A stretch of DNA of 64,000 bases from Azolla caroliniana (taxonomy: Eukaryota; Polypodiophyta), in assembly GCA_043228905.1 (NCBI GenBank), contig JBHGNT010000002.1:10106001-10170000 (forward strand), written 5' to 3'. The first letter of the stretch is position 1, and every line of letters starts with the position of its first letter. This document shows positions 52,625-63,349 of this stretch, one piece after another. A program made the position numbers and the translations under genes. The notes under the pieces are model-generated. The model saw only the letters and a program-made list of their open reading frames with translations. It had not been told where the DNA came from and searched no databases.

Positions 52625-55297
52625 CTATTCCTGTAGCTCTTCATCCGAATCGTTCAGAATATCAAAAATCGAAGGCTCTTCTGGCCTTGGATGTATTCCA
52701 CCTATATTTTCCTCTTCATCTTCATCTTCATCTGTGTCACAGTCGTCATTCGGAGCAGGTTTTGAATGTTGTGATTCGGTTGGCTGCTCTGGTTCACTTC
52801 TTCCGGGAGCTTGAAGACCAGGAGTCTTGCTGGTTCTTTCGGCTTCGATTTTATCCAACTGAACGGAAGTGCCTATATCATTTTTGTCGAATTCTTGCAT
52901 AATACGTTGAATTTCTTCTCTATAAAATGCCGCAATTTCGTCCATATCTTTCATGATATCCTCTTGGATATTGTCAATATCCTTTTGTGCCATTTTAAAA
53001 AAACCTGCACCTTGGACCTGACGGTTATTTTTGTCGGCACGCAATAACTGTAATTCCGCCGCTTGTGCCGTCCATAACTTCCATCCTTGCGCAAGGGATT
53101 CATCGATCATTTTCTTTGCTAGGTTTCGATGTTTCCCTATGATGTGCTGCACTTTGTCCCTAGTGATGCTTGCGACGTATTGGGCGGTTTGCAACTCTTT
53201 CCGTAAATCCGTAATAGTGGTTCGGTTCTCACTTTCAGCTCGCATTAGTTTGGATTCGACTACATATATATCCAGCCGTCTTTGTTCCGATATCTTCCGA
53301 ATTTCGTCCAGTTGTTGTTCGAATGCCGATTTCTCTTTGCTCCATTCCTCCTGCTGTTCCGTAATTCTTCTGTTGACTTCTTCAAGATTCCGCTCTTTTT
53401 CTGTCAATTGACTTTCCTGTGACACTATATACCTTTCGAATTCTTCAATTTGTTCGGTATATGTATGATTGGCCGTCTTAGCTTCTTCTAGATTTTTCTG
53501 TAATTCGTTTATTAATTGATTTTTTTCTTCGAGAACTTTGTATTGACCATTCTGAATGGTTTCTATTTGTTTTTCTAATTCTGTAGTTCGAAATACAGCA
53601 TTGTTGGCCCTTGTTGTTTCTGCTTGACGTGCTTTCTCAGCGTCCTCCAATTTCTGCTGCCATTCTGACTCCGACACCATAAACCGTGCCTGTGTTTCCC
53701 ATTTGTTCAGACTTTCTTTTAGTTCTTTATTTTCTGCCTGTATGTTACAAAACTGATGTTTCAGCACCTCCGCCGATGCTGATACACTTTTGTATCTTTC
53801 AGCCATATCACTGGCTGCTTTGCGTGCCGTTTCATATTCTTTATGAATTTCGACCAGTGCTTCATGTAATGGTGGCATTTCAATAGCCTCCCCTCTATTC
53901 TGTGCACTTCTTTTCCGGCCGATTTTCTCTATCTCTGCTTTTTCTTGAGGTTCCAACACTCCTCGTAAGGCTTTCTGTATCATTATTCGGTCATTATGTT
54001 CTTGAGCCAGCCGTTCTGATACTTCTGTCATTCTTTTAGCCAACCATTCAACCAGTTCGTATGAAGTTCCGAACTGTAAAATGGCAGCTAATTCATGTGC
54101 TGCTGGTGGAATATCCAAGTACCCATGTGCTTCCCGAATTGCTACTTTTGAAGATTGTCCTTGTTGAGGTTGTGTCGAAACGCTCTCATTCCCTGGTTTT
54201 ATTACTTCTGCTACTACAGGCGTATTCGAATTTTCCTTTGTGCGTTGCCTTTTCGGTGCTGACCCCTCACTGTTTTCTGGTTGGAATTGCCGATTAGCCT
54301 TTTGTTTAATCCTTGTCCTTTGTCGCATCTTCTCTGCTTGTTGTCGATTTTCTGTCGGCTGTTGCTTGTTTATCACATTGTCAACTGTTTCTTGTTCGGC
54401 TGCTGGTTGCCTGTTTTCGGAATTCTCTGGTCTTGGTGGTTCTGACTGAGGCATATTTGTTTGTATATTATCGGCATGTGCCAATTCTTCCTCTATCCAT
54501 TCTTCATGTACTACCTGTCGGTGTCTTCGCGGTGCTTGTACTATCGGTGGTCTTCTTGACTGAACAGGAGTTTCCGATTCTTGAATCGGAAACAATACCG
54601 ATATCCAACGACCAAAAATTTGCTTCATCGGTTTTCCTGTTTTTACCCCTTGTAGCTTCTCTCTCAGCGCTTCCCCCGACAATAGTAGCCAGTTGAAATC
54701 CTCTTTTTCGTATGCGGCTATGATAAACCCAGCCCTTTTTTTCGGCATACAATAAAAACGAGGACTGACAAATCCCACCTCTAATAAAAATCTAGCCACT
54801 TCATGGAAAAACTCATCCTTACCTCCATAAGTCTGATATGCTTTTGTCGAGGGTGAGTATTCCCCGAAATACGATTGGAGTGCTTCTGATGAAGGTTTTT
54901 TAACTGCCTCAAAGCCTCCTCTTGGCATCTGTAATGCATTTCGTATTTTCTTTGTGGTGATTTTGGTGATGTCTATTTGTTGTACCAATTCTTCCGCCTG
55001 CGGATGAGGTTCCGCTTCTGCTACTTTGATGAAACCTTGTAAGTTTCTCTCATGAAGCCACAATCGCAGTTCTTCAGACACAGGAATCGGCATGACTTCT
55101 GTGTTTGCTTGTTCTGAATCACTTGTCGATGACGGTTGGAGATCTGCACAGCTTCTGTAGCGATGAAAATCAGAAAAACAGAGTTTGGGCGAACTAGGGC
55201 ACGAAGGCTCAGACTGTTTCGATATCTGCACTCGTTTCTGTTGTTTTGGTGACACAGACGATACAGAAATATGCTTTAAAGATATTAACTTATGCAT
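52625..55297 (-). CDS. Element J third ORF: 890-residue protein, unknown function
   Basis: Intact ORF, ATG at 55297. Residues 69-240 form a conserved domain (MPIPVSEELRLWLHERNLQG, LRIKV-like core, SPSTKAYQT, FFHEVARFLLEVGF, YCMPKKRAGFI). 241-390 is polar and low-complexity with an NLS-like KRQRTK. 400-435 is a second conserved block (LQFGTSYELVEWLA). About 480-755 is a long coiled coil (TELEKQIETIQNGQYKVLEE and similar). The tail is acidic (DTDEDEDEEEN) and ends PSIFDILNDSDEELQE. No signal peptide or membrane segment is seen, so it does not look like an envelope protein. L and K carry broken copies. It lies 215 bases after pol with its own TATA-like box. Function unknown. Confidence 0.88.
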   Translation of the reverse strand: MHKLISLKHISVSSVSPKQQKRVQISKQSEPSCPSSPKLCFSDFHRYRSCADLQPSSTSDSEQANTEVMPIPVSEELRLWLHERNLQGFIKVAEAEPHPQAEELVQQIDITKITTKKIRNALQMPRGGFEAVKKPSSEALQSYFGEYSPSTKAYQTYGGKDEFFHEVARFLLEVGFVSPRFYCMPKKRAGFIIAAYEKEDFNWLLLSGEALREKLQGVKTGKPMKQIFGRWISVLFPIQESETPVQSRRPPIVQAPRRHRQVVHEEWIEEELAHADNIQTNMPQSEPPRPENSENRQPAAEQETVDNVINKQQPTENRQQAEKMRQRTRIKQKANRQFQPENSEGSAPKRQRTKENSNTPVVAEVIKPGNESVSTQPQQGQSSKVAIREAHGYLDIPPAAHELAAILQFGTSYELVEWLAKRMTEVSERLAQEHNDRIMIQKALRGVLEPQEKAEIEKIGRKRSAQNRGEAIEMPPLHEALVEIHKEYETARKAASDMAERYKSVSASAEVLKHQFCNIQAENKELKESLNKWETQARFMVSESEWQQKLEDAEKARQAETTRANNAVFRTTELEKQIETIQNGQYKVLEEKNQLINELQKNLEEAKTANHTYTEQIEEFERYIVSQESQLTEKERNLEEVNRRITEQQEEWSKEKSAFEQQLDEIRKISEQRRLDIYVVESKLMRAESENRTTITDLRKELQTAQYVASITRDKVQHIIGKHRNLAKKMIDESLAQGWKLWTAQAAELQLLRADKNNRQVQGAGFFKMAQKDIDNIQEDIMKDMDEIAAFYREEIQRIMQEFDKNDIGTSVQLDKIEAERTSKTPGLQAPGRSEPEQPTESQHSKPAPNDDCDTDEDEDEEENIGGIHPRPEEPSIFDILNDSDEELQE

Positions 55298-55512
55298 GAT
55301 GACTTAAAGAATAGTAATTGCTATTAATGTAGGAATTAATTAGTATTCACTCTTCGTATAGTGGTTGTACTACTTACTAATAATCATGCAATTCCTCTTT
55401 CTATTTATAGTCGATTCAGACTGTTATGGCAAGATTGTATTTCTGCATTTGACAAGAACTATTGAGTGAGTTAGTTAGTTTTTATTTATTTATTTATTTA
55501 TTTATTTATTTT
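55298..55512 (-). promoter_or_regulatory. Pol to third-ORF spacer with TATA box
   Basis: Minus strand: a (TAAA)n tract just after pol (55480-55510), then TATAAATAG at 55401-55409, about 105 bases before the ATG of the third ORF. One short upstream ATG lies between (followed by four codons and a stop). The layout suggests a separate transcript for the third ORF. Confidence 0.5.
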
Positions 55513-57693
55513 TTACTCTTCCGTTTGAATAAACGGATTTACCGGCATATCTCCCAAATACGGTTTAAGCCGGAATCCATTTACCCATTTCGGTAAAACC
55601 TCTCCGGTTAATGATCCCAGCTGATACGTACCATTTTTACTATTAATTATCCATACTGGACCTGTCCATCTATACCGGAGTTTCCCAGGCATAAGTCCCA
55701 TTCTCGTCTGGAATACCAATACCGGTTTCCCAATTTCGAATTGCTCTTCCGATTTCCTTCGATGTCGATTTACGAATGCCTTGATTTGTCTCTGCTTGTG
55801 TTCTAGTGCTGACATTGATTGAATCCGTTCTTCTTCTAATACTAATAAAGCCTCTTTGCGAATCTGCTCCGATTCTATTTCATTTAACTTATTCGTCGCT
55901 TGGATACGAAGTGTCGGAATTTGAAATTCGATCGGCATAACGGCTTCAAGTCCGAATGCCATTCGGAAAGGTGTTGATTTAATGGATGTTTTGTACGAAG
56001 TACGATATGCCCATAATGCACTATTTAACTTTTGATCCCAATCAGTACGATTTTCCTTCACTATCTTCTTTAAAATTGTTTGAATTGTTTTATTTGTCGA
56101 TTCTGCCAATCCATTAGCTTGGGGATAGTAAGGCGTACTTTTCTTATGAACTACGGCATAGTAATTGGTTAATTCGTTAATTAACTTGTTAATAAAATGA
56201 GTGCCTTGATCGCTTACCAATTCTATTGGGCAACCGAATTGACACCATATATTTTCATACAGGAAAATTGTTGTGGATGTTGTTGTATTGTCCCTGAGAG
56301 CTTTTGCTTCAACCCATTTTGTGCAATAGTCAGTCGCAATAATGATATATCGATTACCGGTTCTTGCAGCTGCTGGTTTGAATGGGCCAACAAAATCTAA
56401 GCCCCATTTCTGAAATGGCTCAAGAGGTAAAACCGGTTGAAAAGGCATTCGATCCTTTTCGGTTGGTTGCCCCATTCTTTGACACAAATCGCATTTCTTA
56501 CAGTATTCGTTAGCATCTTTCATCACCGTTGGCCACCATAACCCTCTATTCCATATTTTTCTGGCTGTTGCTTCTCCTGCGTAATGACCGCCAGCAATTC
56601 CACAATGTGACTCTGTTAATATGGCTGATTTTTCAAATTTCCGTACTGCCCTTCGCCATATTCCATCCGCTCCTTTATGATACAACATGTCATTAAATAA
56701 ACAAAAATTCCGACTTCGTACTGCAATTCTTTTTCTTTCATCTGTCGACATGTGTTCGGCCGGAATTCCTGTTGATAGAAATATCGTCATTTCGGAAATC
56801 CATTCATCCTCTTTTTCCTCATTCACTTCTTGTGCTTTTACTGCCTCAACCCGAAATAATTGAGTATCTGGAAAATCATCTTTAACCCCAACCGCTTCTT
56901 CTCCAGACTCAAGCCGACTGAGATAGTCAGCAATCGCGTGCTGTGCTCCTGGTCGATGTATAATGTCGAATTCAAACTCTTGAAGCAATAACGTCCATCT
57001 GGCTAACTTGCCTGTCAATTCTTGTTTGGAAACTAGATACAGTAGAGCCGAATGATCCACATGAAATGTAAATTTCTTACCCAAAAGGTAATGTCGAAAT
57101 TTGTTCACACTATATATCATTCCCAAAGCTTCTCTTTCGGTTGTTGAATAGTTCCTTTCGGCCGACGAAAGTTTCCTACTGGCATAGTATACCGGCCTAT
57201 ACCAGTTTGGTTCGGATAATTGCATTAAAGCACTGCCTATGGCAATGTCCGACGCATAGACGAAAACATGAAATGGTTTGTTCCAGTCCGGTGGTTGAAC
57301 TACCGGAACCTTCGTCAGCATCTTCTTGAGACATTCGTATGCATCTTGTTCTATCCTTGTCCATATAAAAGGAACTTTGTGTACTGCTGTGTGTAACGGA
57401 ATAGCAATGTCTGCTAGATATCTCATCATTCTACTGTGCCACCGAATTTGACCCAAAAATCTACTTAGAGCTTTAGCATTTGTTGGTGGTGTTGCCTCAA
57501 TAATTGCCTTAACTTTGTCTGGGTTCACTGCAATCCCTTCTTGACTAACAATATGCCCAAGTAACGTACCACTCATTACTCCGAATGCGCATTTGGCTGG
57601 ATTTAAGCTAAGACGCCCTTTTCGACATTTTTCTAAACATAGCCGTAAATGCTCAAAATGATCAGCTTTCCGACTATATACTGCAAAATCATC
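55513..57693 (-). pseudogene. Element J pol: RT end, RNase H, integrase
   Basis: Continues the gag-pol frame after the TGA at 57694-57696, with no further stop until 55513. It opens with DDFAVYS, the second half of the RT active-site box. RT connection LSRFLGQIRWHSRMM; RNase H with YASDIAIGSALMQ, STTEREALGMIY and FHVDHSALLY; tether DFPDTQLF; integrase HCGIAGGHYAG, CKKCDLCQR, LDFVGPFKPAA, SDQGTHF, PQANGLAESTNKT; and a GPY/F-type end (PGKLRYRWTGPVWI). All catalytic residues of RNase H and integrase are present. Confidence 0.92.
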
Positions 57694-59871
57694 TCAAAAC
57701 ACCTGCATGAAAGCTGGAATATATTCCTCGAATATTTCCTGTATTACCCGCTGAAATGTAGCTGGAGCTGTTTTAAAACCGAACATCATTACTACTGCCA
57801 CAAAGACACCCCATTCTGTGACGAAAGCTGTCTTTTCCTGATCTTCCGGATTCATCCGTACTTGGTTGTACCCACTGAACCCATCCAAGAAACTATAAAT
57901 TTCATGTCCCGCTACTGCATCTAATATCCCATCTGTGAATGGCAACGGAAACGCATCCGTAATTGTCGCTGCATTCAATTTTCTGTAATCCACACATACG
58001 CGAATTTTCCCATTCTTTTTCGGGACTACTACTATCGGACTCAGCCATGTTGATTTTTTGACGGGTCGAATAAATCCTACTTTTAAGAGTTTATCGATTT
58101 CTTCTTTTACTTTGATAGCATAATTCGGATTCAACCTGTACCTGCGTTGTTGTACTGGCTTTGCATCTTTATGCAAATTGATTTGATGTTGACAAAAAGC
58201 GGGATCCAGACCTTTCATATCGTCAAACGACCATGCAAAAACATCTTTATATTTTAATAGTAATGTTGTTAATGTCCGTTTGTCATTTTCCGCCAAGTCT
58301 CTAGCAATCAAGACTGTTTTTCTTTTAGCATCCTCTACTCCTGCCAAATCAATCTCCTCCAATGCTGAGGCTTGCACTCTCTGAGATACCTTCATTTCCT
58401 TATCTGTAGCTTCTTGTTGCATTCGTATTTCTTTCATTGTTTGCTCATCTATTGGCACTTCTTCGTGTGAGTCTACATATGGTGTTAATGCTTGCAAAAT
58501 ATCTACCTCAAATAGAGGGATGATTTTCTGATTATCATCGAAATACTGACTTTCTTCTTCCTCGTCCAATCCTTCCATCATATTAACTGCTTCTGCATGT
58601 ACAGGTAAACTCTGTTTGCTTGTTGTCACTTTGTTGTGCGTTGGAATCCTGACCTTAGTTTTTCCTTTCCTAAATGTTAGCACATTTTGTTTCCAATTTT
58701 GTTTAATATTAGTTGTCTTTAACCATGGTCTCCCCAATAACAAGGGGTATGCTCCGTGTGTTTCTAATTGCAAAATTACTGCCGAAATCTGAAAACTGTG
58801 TCCCCCGATTATTACATCCAGTTGTCGAAGCAAACCAATCGGTCGTACCGTACTTGTATCTGCCATTCGTAACCAAAACGGACATGCTTCCCATTCCGTG
58901 ATTCCTAGTTTTTCACATGTAGTTTTGTTAATCACATTAACACCCGAGCCTCCATCTATAATCACATTTCCGATTTCTTGCCCGTAAAGTATTACGTTAA
59001 TCGACGGATTCTGTTCATCCATGATCGAAGGGTTATTACTTGGCTGATTGTAGTGTACTGCTATTTGTTCGGAACCTTTATATGCAATTAATGCTGCCAC
59101 TTTTTCTGTAAACCTTGGTACTAACTTAAGTAAGCCCGTAAGTGGTAATGACACTTGGCAATCAGCCAACAGTTTCCAAGTTTCTTCCTGTTCCTTATTC
59201 CCCAATGACTGTTGTACAGTGATGTTCTGGTCAATGTTATTGTCTTGTAACATTCGATTCACATTACTTTGATTTGCTTCATCCACCCATTCTTTTGCCG
59301 CCTTCCGAACTTCTTCCTGAATTTCCCACTCTGATTGTTTGCTTTTGCTGCGTGTCGTTACTTGCTGAACTTCCGGTATTACCATATTAACTGCTGGACC
59401 CTTTCCTTTAACCGGACATTGATTAGCATAATGGCCTAGTTGTCGACAAATATAACAAGTGGGTACAAATGTTGCACTGGTCTCTCCATGTGCAAATTGG
59501 CCGTTATTAAATTGGTGCTCTTCATTACCACTCGGGTTTTGTTGGTATTGACGTGTAGCTTTTGGTTTGTAAAATCTCTTGTTTTTATACCGATTCTGCC
59601 TAAATTGTTCAGTATTATCATTTGGTTGTGCTACATTTTGTGTTATCCCGAACTCCTGATTTGGCGGAAAATTATTCTGTTGAAACATTTGATTATTTTG
59701 TGGAACGGTTTGAGTATTATGTTGAAAGGTCATATTACCCGGTTGAAATGCCGGATTTGGTTGAAATGTAGAATTCGGTTGCACATTCGGACAATTCTGT
59801 TGAAACCCTTGAAATGGTGGGTTACCTTGTTGGAAACTTTGATTATTTTGTTGAAAATATTGATTCGGATT
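57694..59871 (-). pseudogene. Element J: gag end, protease, RT first part
   Basis: Same frame between stops at 59872-59874 and 57694-57696. Gln/Asn/Pro/Phe-rich linker (59600-59871), zinc knuckle CYICRQLGHYANQC at 59416-59457, protease VIIDGGSGVNVINK near 58950 with flap and GAYPLLLGRPWL, then RT: WLSPIVVVPKKNGKIRV, CVDYRKLNAA, motif A FLDGFSGYNQV, FGFKTAPATFQ. The TGA replaces the residue just before the two catalytic aspartates (VF-stop-DD). In element I the same place reads FLDD. Confidence 0.92.
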
Positions 59872-59874
59872 CTA

Positions 59875-61005
59875 TACGAATGGTGGGTTGGATTGAGCAA
59901 AACCTGGTTGAAATGCTTGAGTCACCTGAGTGGGTTGCATATTTTGTTGTGAAAAGATCTGATTTGGCTGTAGAACCGGATTTTGTTGTACATTTTGCTG
60001 ATTTTGTGAAAAATTATTATTTTGATAACCATTGAACAGATTAGTGTTATTTTGGTAACCATTGTCAGTAAAAATTTGTCGTACTGACGCCGTAGTCTTA
60101 TTAAGCAGATTATATTCACATTGTTCTACTGAATGTAATTTTGAATGACATATTGTACAATGTGTTCTTAACGTACATTCAATTGCCGAATGCCCCGTAT
60201 TTAAACAAGTGGTGCATTGAACTGCTTGTCGAAATTGTAACTCCTCTATTGTCGGTAATGTACGGTGTAATGCCGGCATGTCCATACTCTGAACATTGAC
60301 CGGTGGTCGACCCATTTCTATTGCTTTATCAATTACTTGTTCGATAGTCTGATTTCGAAAATCGAACACTTTCAATGTCGTCCTTAATGGTTCTTTTACA
60401 GCTTCCAGAAAGACTTCTTTTAATTCATTATCCGGAATCGGCCTTGAAATCTGAAGCTGTAAGTTCTAAAATCGTATCACAAACTGAGATACTGTTTCAT
60501 TTTTTTCTTGATATAACGCATAAAATTGCGCAATCAAATCCTTCTGCGGAATTTGTTGATGAAATAATTGTAAAAATTTACTAGTTAACACTTCAAAGGA
60601 TGGAAATCCTTGAAGACCGTTCTGCGCAAACCAATTGGCAGAATATCCGTCTAATGATAAGACGAACTCAGCGATTTTTGACTTATCTTCGGCATCTGCC
60701 GACAATCGCTGAGCTCCATGGTTAATCTCCCATGTCGTTAAGAAATCCCTAACATGTGCTTCCGCATCTGTTCCCTCCCGGAACTTAGAATAAGTATAAG
60801 GCATATCGTCCCAAATGTCGTAAAACGATACCTCTTCTGTCTGTTTTTCGTCTGAAGGTAATTGATCGGATAAGTCAGGAAGTTTCGACCACTTTGTGCT
60901 TGATTCCGGCTGTTCTTGCGCAATGAACGCTTCCTGCACTGCCTTCGTAACTGACCTTGTACAAGGGTGCTTACAAGTGACCGGTGTCTCCTCTTTATAC
61001 GACAT
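59875..61005 (-). pseudogene. Element J: gag capsid and tandem zinc knuckles
   Basis: ATG at 61005. Capsid blocks SFYDIWDDMPYTYSKF, DGYSANWFAQNGLQGF, FLQLFHQQIPQKDLIAQFY. A TAG lies at 60466-60468, then the frame continues to two knuckles in tandem, CTTCLNTGHSAIEC and CTICHSKLHSVEQC (60118-60216). After these the Gln/Asn-rich linker begins; a TAG at 59872-59874 lies inside it. With the third knuckle downstream, the protein has three knuckles separated by a long disordered linker. Confidence 0.88.
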
Positions 61006-61034
61006 CCATTCGATTTGTTCTCTGCTTAATTGCA

Positions 61035-61053
61035 GATGTAACCGGGCGTGCCA
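61035..61053 (-). promoter_or_regulatory. Candidate primer-binding site of element J
   Basis: TGGCACGCCCGGTTACATC on the minus strand, 11 bases from the LTR. L has TGGCACGTTTGGTGATATG at about 62859-62876. The tRNA is not identified. Confidence 0.5.
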
Positions 61054-61064
61054 AAATTCTTCTG

Positions 61065-61522
61065 TGTTAATCAGCTAATTACTAACTACTACCGATACAG
61101 AAGAGTGAACGTCGCTACTCAACGTTCTAACAAGGAATTGTGTTTTACGAACGGAATTATAATATATTAATCGGTAATTACCGTGATCGTTACTTAGTTA
61201 TAAATTAGGAAGCTTGCTCTTAACAACATAGACAATAGGAAGAACACAGAATCTGTACAGGATATTCCTAACTTAAACTTATATTACTAAATAAAACGAC
61301 CTTTCTTACAATGCCTTCGGTTCCCTTTTATAGGTATACCCGAAGGTCTTTTCTCATCAAGAACTATTCCTACTTACTATCAAGAATTACAAAATTATCT
61401 AACTAACTTAGTTCTCTTCGTTTACTGCTGAGTCATTGATCCGAACAGTCGATCCGAACCGACTCCGTTTTCGACGCTTTCCCACTTGTTCGGTAAAACT
61501 GACTGTCCGGGTCCGGGTAACA
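61065..61522 (-). repeat. Element J 5' LTR
   Basis: 458 bases; minus strand TGTTACCCGGACC to CTGATTAACA. TATA box near 61324-61335 on the minus strand. Confidence 0.92.
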
Positions 61523-62850
61523 GAAAGTCCGCGGTGGTTGTTGTTGGTCCCGACGTAGCTCCTGGTGCCGATCATCGTCCGAACTTTCGTCGTAATGCCA
61601 TTGGTCCCTATATTGTCAATGTTTCCCGCGAGACCCATTGAAGCCACCACGTTTGTTCACCGGACGGTTGTTTTCGTAACGTCGTCCTCCTTTATTATAT
61701 CTGTGGTTGCCCCAGTAGTCTTCGTCCTCCGATTCTTCTTCCTCGGAAACGTTGTTGTTCTGGCGATTCTAGTAGTGTCGGTCATCTCGTGGATTCTGAT
61801 CCGTATACCGGGGTCATTCCTCTTGGCGCCTTTAATCATTACGACAATGTGGTCGTTGTGTTTCTACGCTTCGTACTATGGGCGTGGGTCTGTTCAACAT
61901 ATTGTACTCACACTGCTCGGACGTGTGTGCTTTCAAGTGACAGATTGGGTAGTGGATTCACATGTTGCATTCCATTGCGGAATGTCCAAAATTGAGGCAA
62001 ATTGTATACTGGATTGCCTGGTGAAAATGTCGTTCCTCGTCCTGAGGTAATGCTTGTCGTAATCAGGACATAGAAAACCTTTCCTCTTCTTCCTCCAGCT
62101 CGAGCTGCAACGCTCGTTCTATGACCATATCAATTGTTTCTTCTTTCACGCTATTGTTGTTGAGCATTGTCCATATCGGTCGCCGTAAGGCTACCAACAA
62201 TGTCTCCCGAGCCTCGTCCTCTGTCGGGCCCCATTCTAATTTCTGTCATAGATTTTGGACGCGTAAACTGAAGTCCGCGACAGTCTCGGCTGGCAACTGT
62301 TTCATTGTATAGAACTACCCGAGGATTTCGCGTTGCGGCACCCTCCGATGAAAGAACAACATAAAGGCCGACTGCAGCTGGTCGAAGGTCGTGATTGTTG
62401 ACAGATCCATCTGCGAATGCCAAAACGCAGCTCTACCATCCAACGCTAATCCAAACTCTGTCATTTTGGACTGGTGCGCTACCTCTTCAGGAAGTCTCTA
62501 CACCATGTGATTCGCATTCCAGACATTCAGGAATAGGAGAATGTGGGTTGCGGTGTCTGTTTCACCGTTGAAGCGGGGATAGGAGAAGGCCATGCTAGAT
62601 GCTACAGCAAGTAGGGGAAAACCATTGTACTTGTGTGGTGACGGAACTTCCTACGTGTCTTCGGGGTATTTGGTGAGCGGGAAGGCGATTTTGTGGTCCC
62701 AACAGATATCACTGAGGTCACTGAGGTCAGGTTTTTGCTTTGCGCGTTCCTCTACCTAGCGTGTGATGGACATTGTGACTGGTCAGTCGTGTCGAGTTGG
62801 TTCTCTGGGACGTCTACGACTAAACATCCATTTCTCATTGTTCGTCAGCG
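61523..62850 (-). pseudogene. Element L: gag, left of J on the minus strand
   Basis: Broken gag: SYPRFNGETDTATHILLFL, ALDGRAAFWHSQMDLSTITT, FHRRVPQREILG, PAETVADFSLRVQNL, then two knuckles that have each lost the first Cys (YTICLNFGHSAMEC, YPICHLKAHTSEQC), and an acidic/Arg-rich linker (NNVSEEEESEDEDYWGN, RRYENNRPVNKRGG). It runs into the GAAAG duplication and resumes at 52117. Stops and frame changes throughout; the start codon is not certain. Confidence 0.75.
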
Positions 62851-62910
62851 AGAAGACACATATCACCAAACGTGCCAAACGTGTTACCGATTAGGAACAC
62901 AGTCTACGGT
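62851..62910 (-). promoter_or_regulatory. Element L leader with candidate primer site
   Basis: TTTGGCACGTTTGGTG on the minus strand resembles the J primer site (TTTGGCACGCCCGGT), but it is 34 bases from the LTR instead of 11. Confidence 0.4.
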
Positions 62911-63349
62911 CAGTCCTTCGACCTAGACCTCGAGGTGACTGTGTTGCAAGGAATGGTACCGTTGTACCGTAATACGTAATGGGATACTTCCCCGTATCCT
63001 AGTAGCGTATAAGGGAGACGGCTACAACCGAACTCCTTAGGAAGTGCACTTAGTATCCACACTTACGCCTACACCTTTACGATTACAGTCCGCCATAGAG
63101 AACAAAGGACACAGTAGATAAAACCAGAAATATGCACAAAAATCAGAGAAGATAGTATTCTATTAGAATAACGCTCTATGAATGAAAATTACACGCTACC
63201 TCTTACAAAGGATTTCTGCCCTTTATATACCTAGGGTCTTTTAGCCGTTCATGCTTCCCGCGTGAACTGTTACATGTGTTTCTTACGCTTTTACTATATT
63301 CTAATATTTCTGCGCTTCGTTCCGGCGGTTACTATTCCGGCGGACAACA
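62911..63349 (-). repeat. Element L 5' LTR
   Basis: 439 bases, a close copy of 45639-46077. TATA box on the minus strand near 63219-63230 (TATATAAAGG). Confidence 0.85.

Larger units (their letters stand above)
52123..61522 (-). mobile_element. Gypsy element J, full length with a third ORF
   Basis: 9400 bases with 458-base LTRs differing at about eight sites by eye, and a perfect GAAAG duplication. Order: LTR, primer site, gag-pol in one frame (three stop codons), spacer with TATA box, intact third ORF, conserved pre-LTR block, LTR. No chromodomain. It is the best-preserved member of the I/J/K/L family. Confidence 0.93.
45639..63349 (-). mobile_element. Gypsy element L with element J nested inside
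   Basis: Two 439-base LTRs (45639-46077, 62911-63349) enclose gag, protease, RT, RNase H, integrase and a third ORF, all broken; J sits between gag and protease. Without J it is about 8.3 kb. Both outer flanks are the same satellite, so L inserted into that array. No matching target duplication: flanks are TTAGC and CCAAG. Confidence 0.85.

Noticed and set aside
52625-55297. Envelope protein (endogenous-retrovirus-like) reading of the third ORF
   Set aside because: No signal peptide, membrane segment or fusion-peptide-like stretch; dominated by coiled coil and polar sequence.
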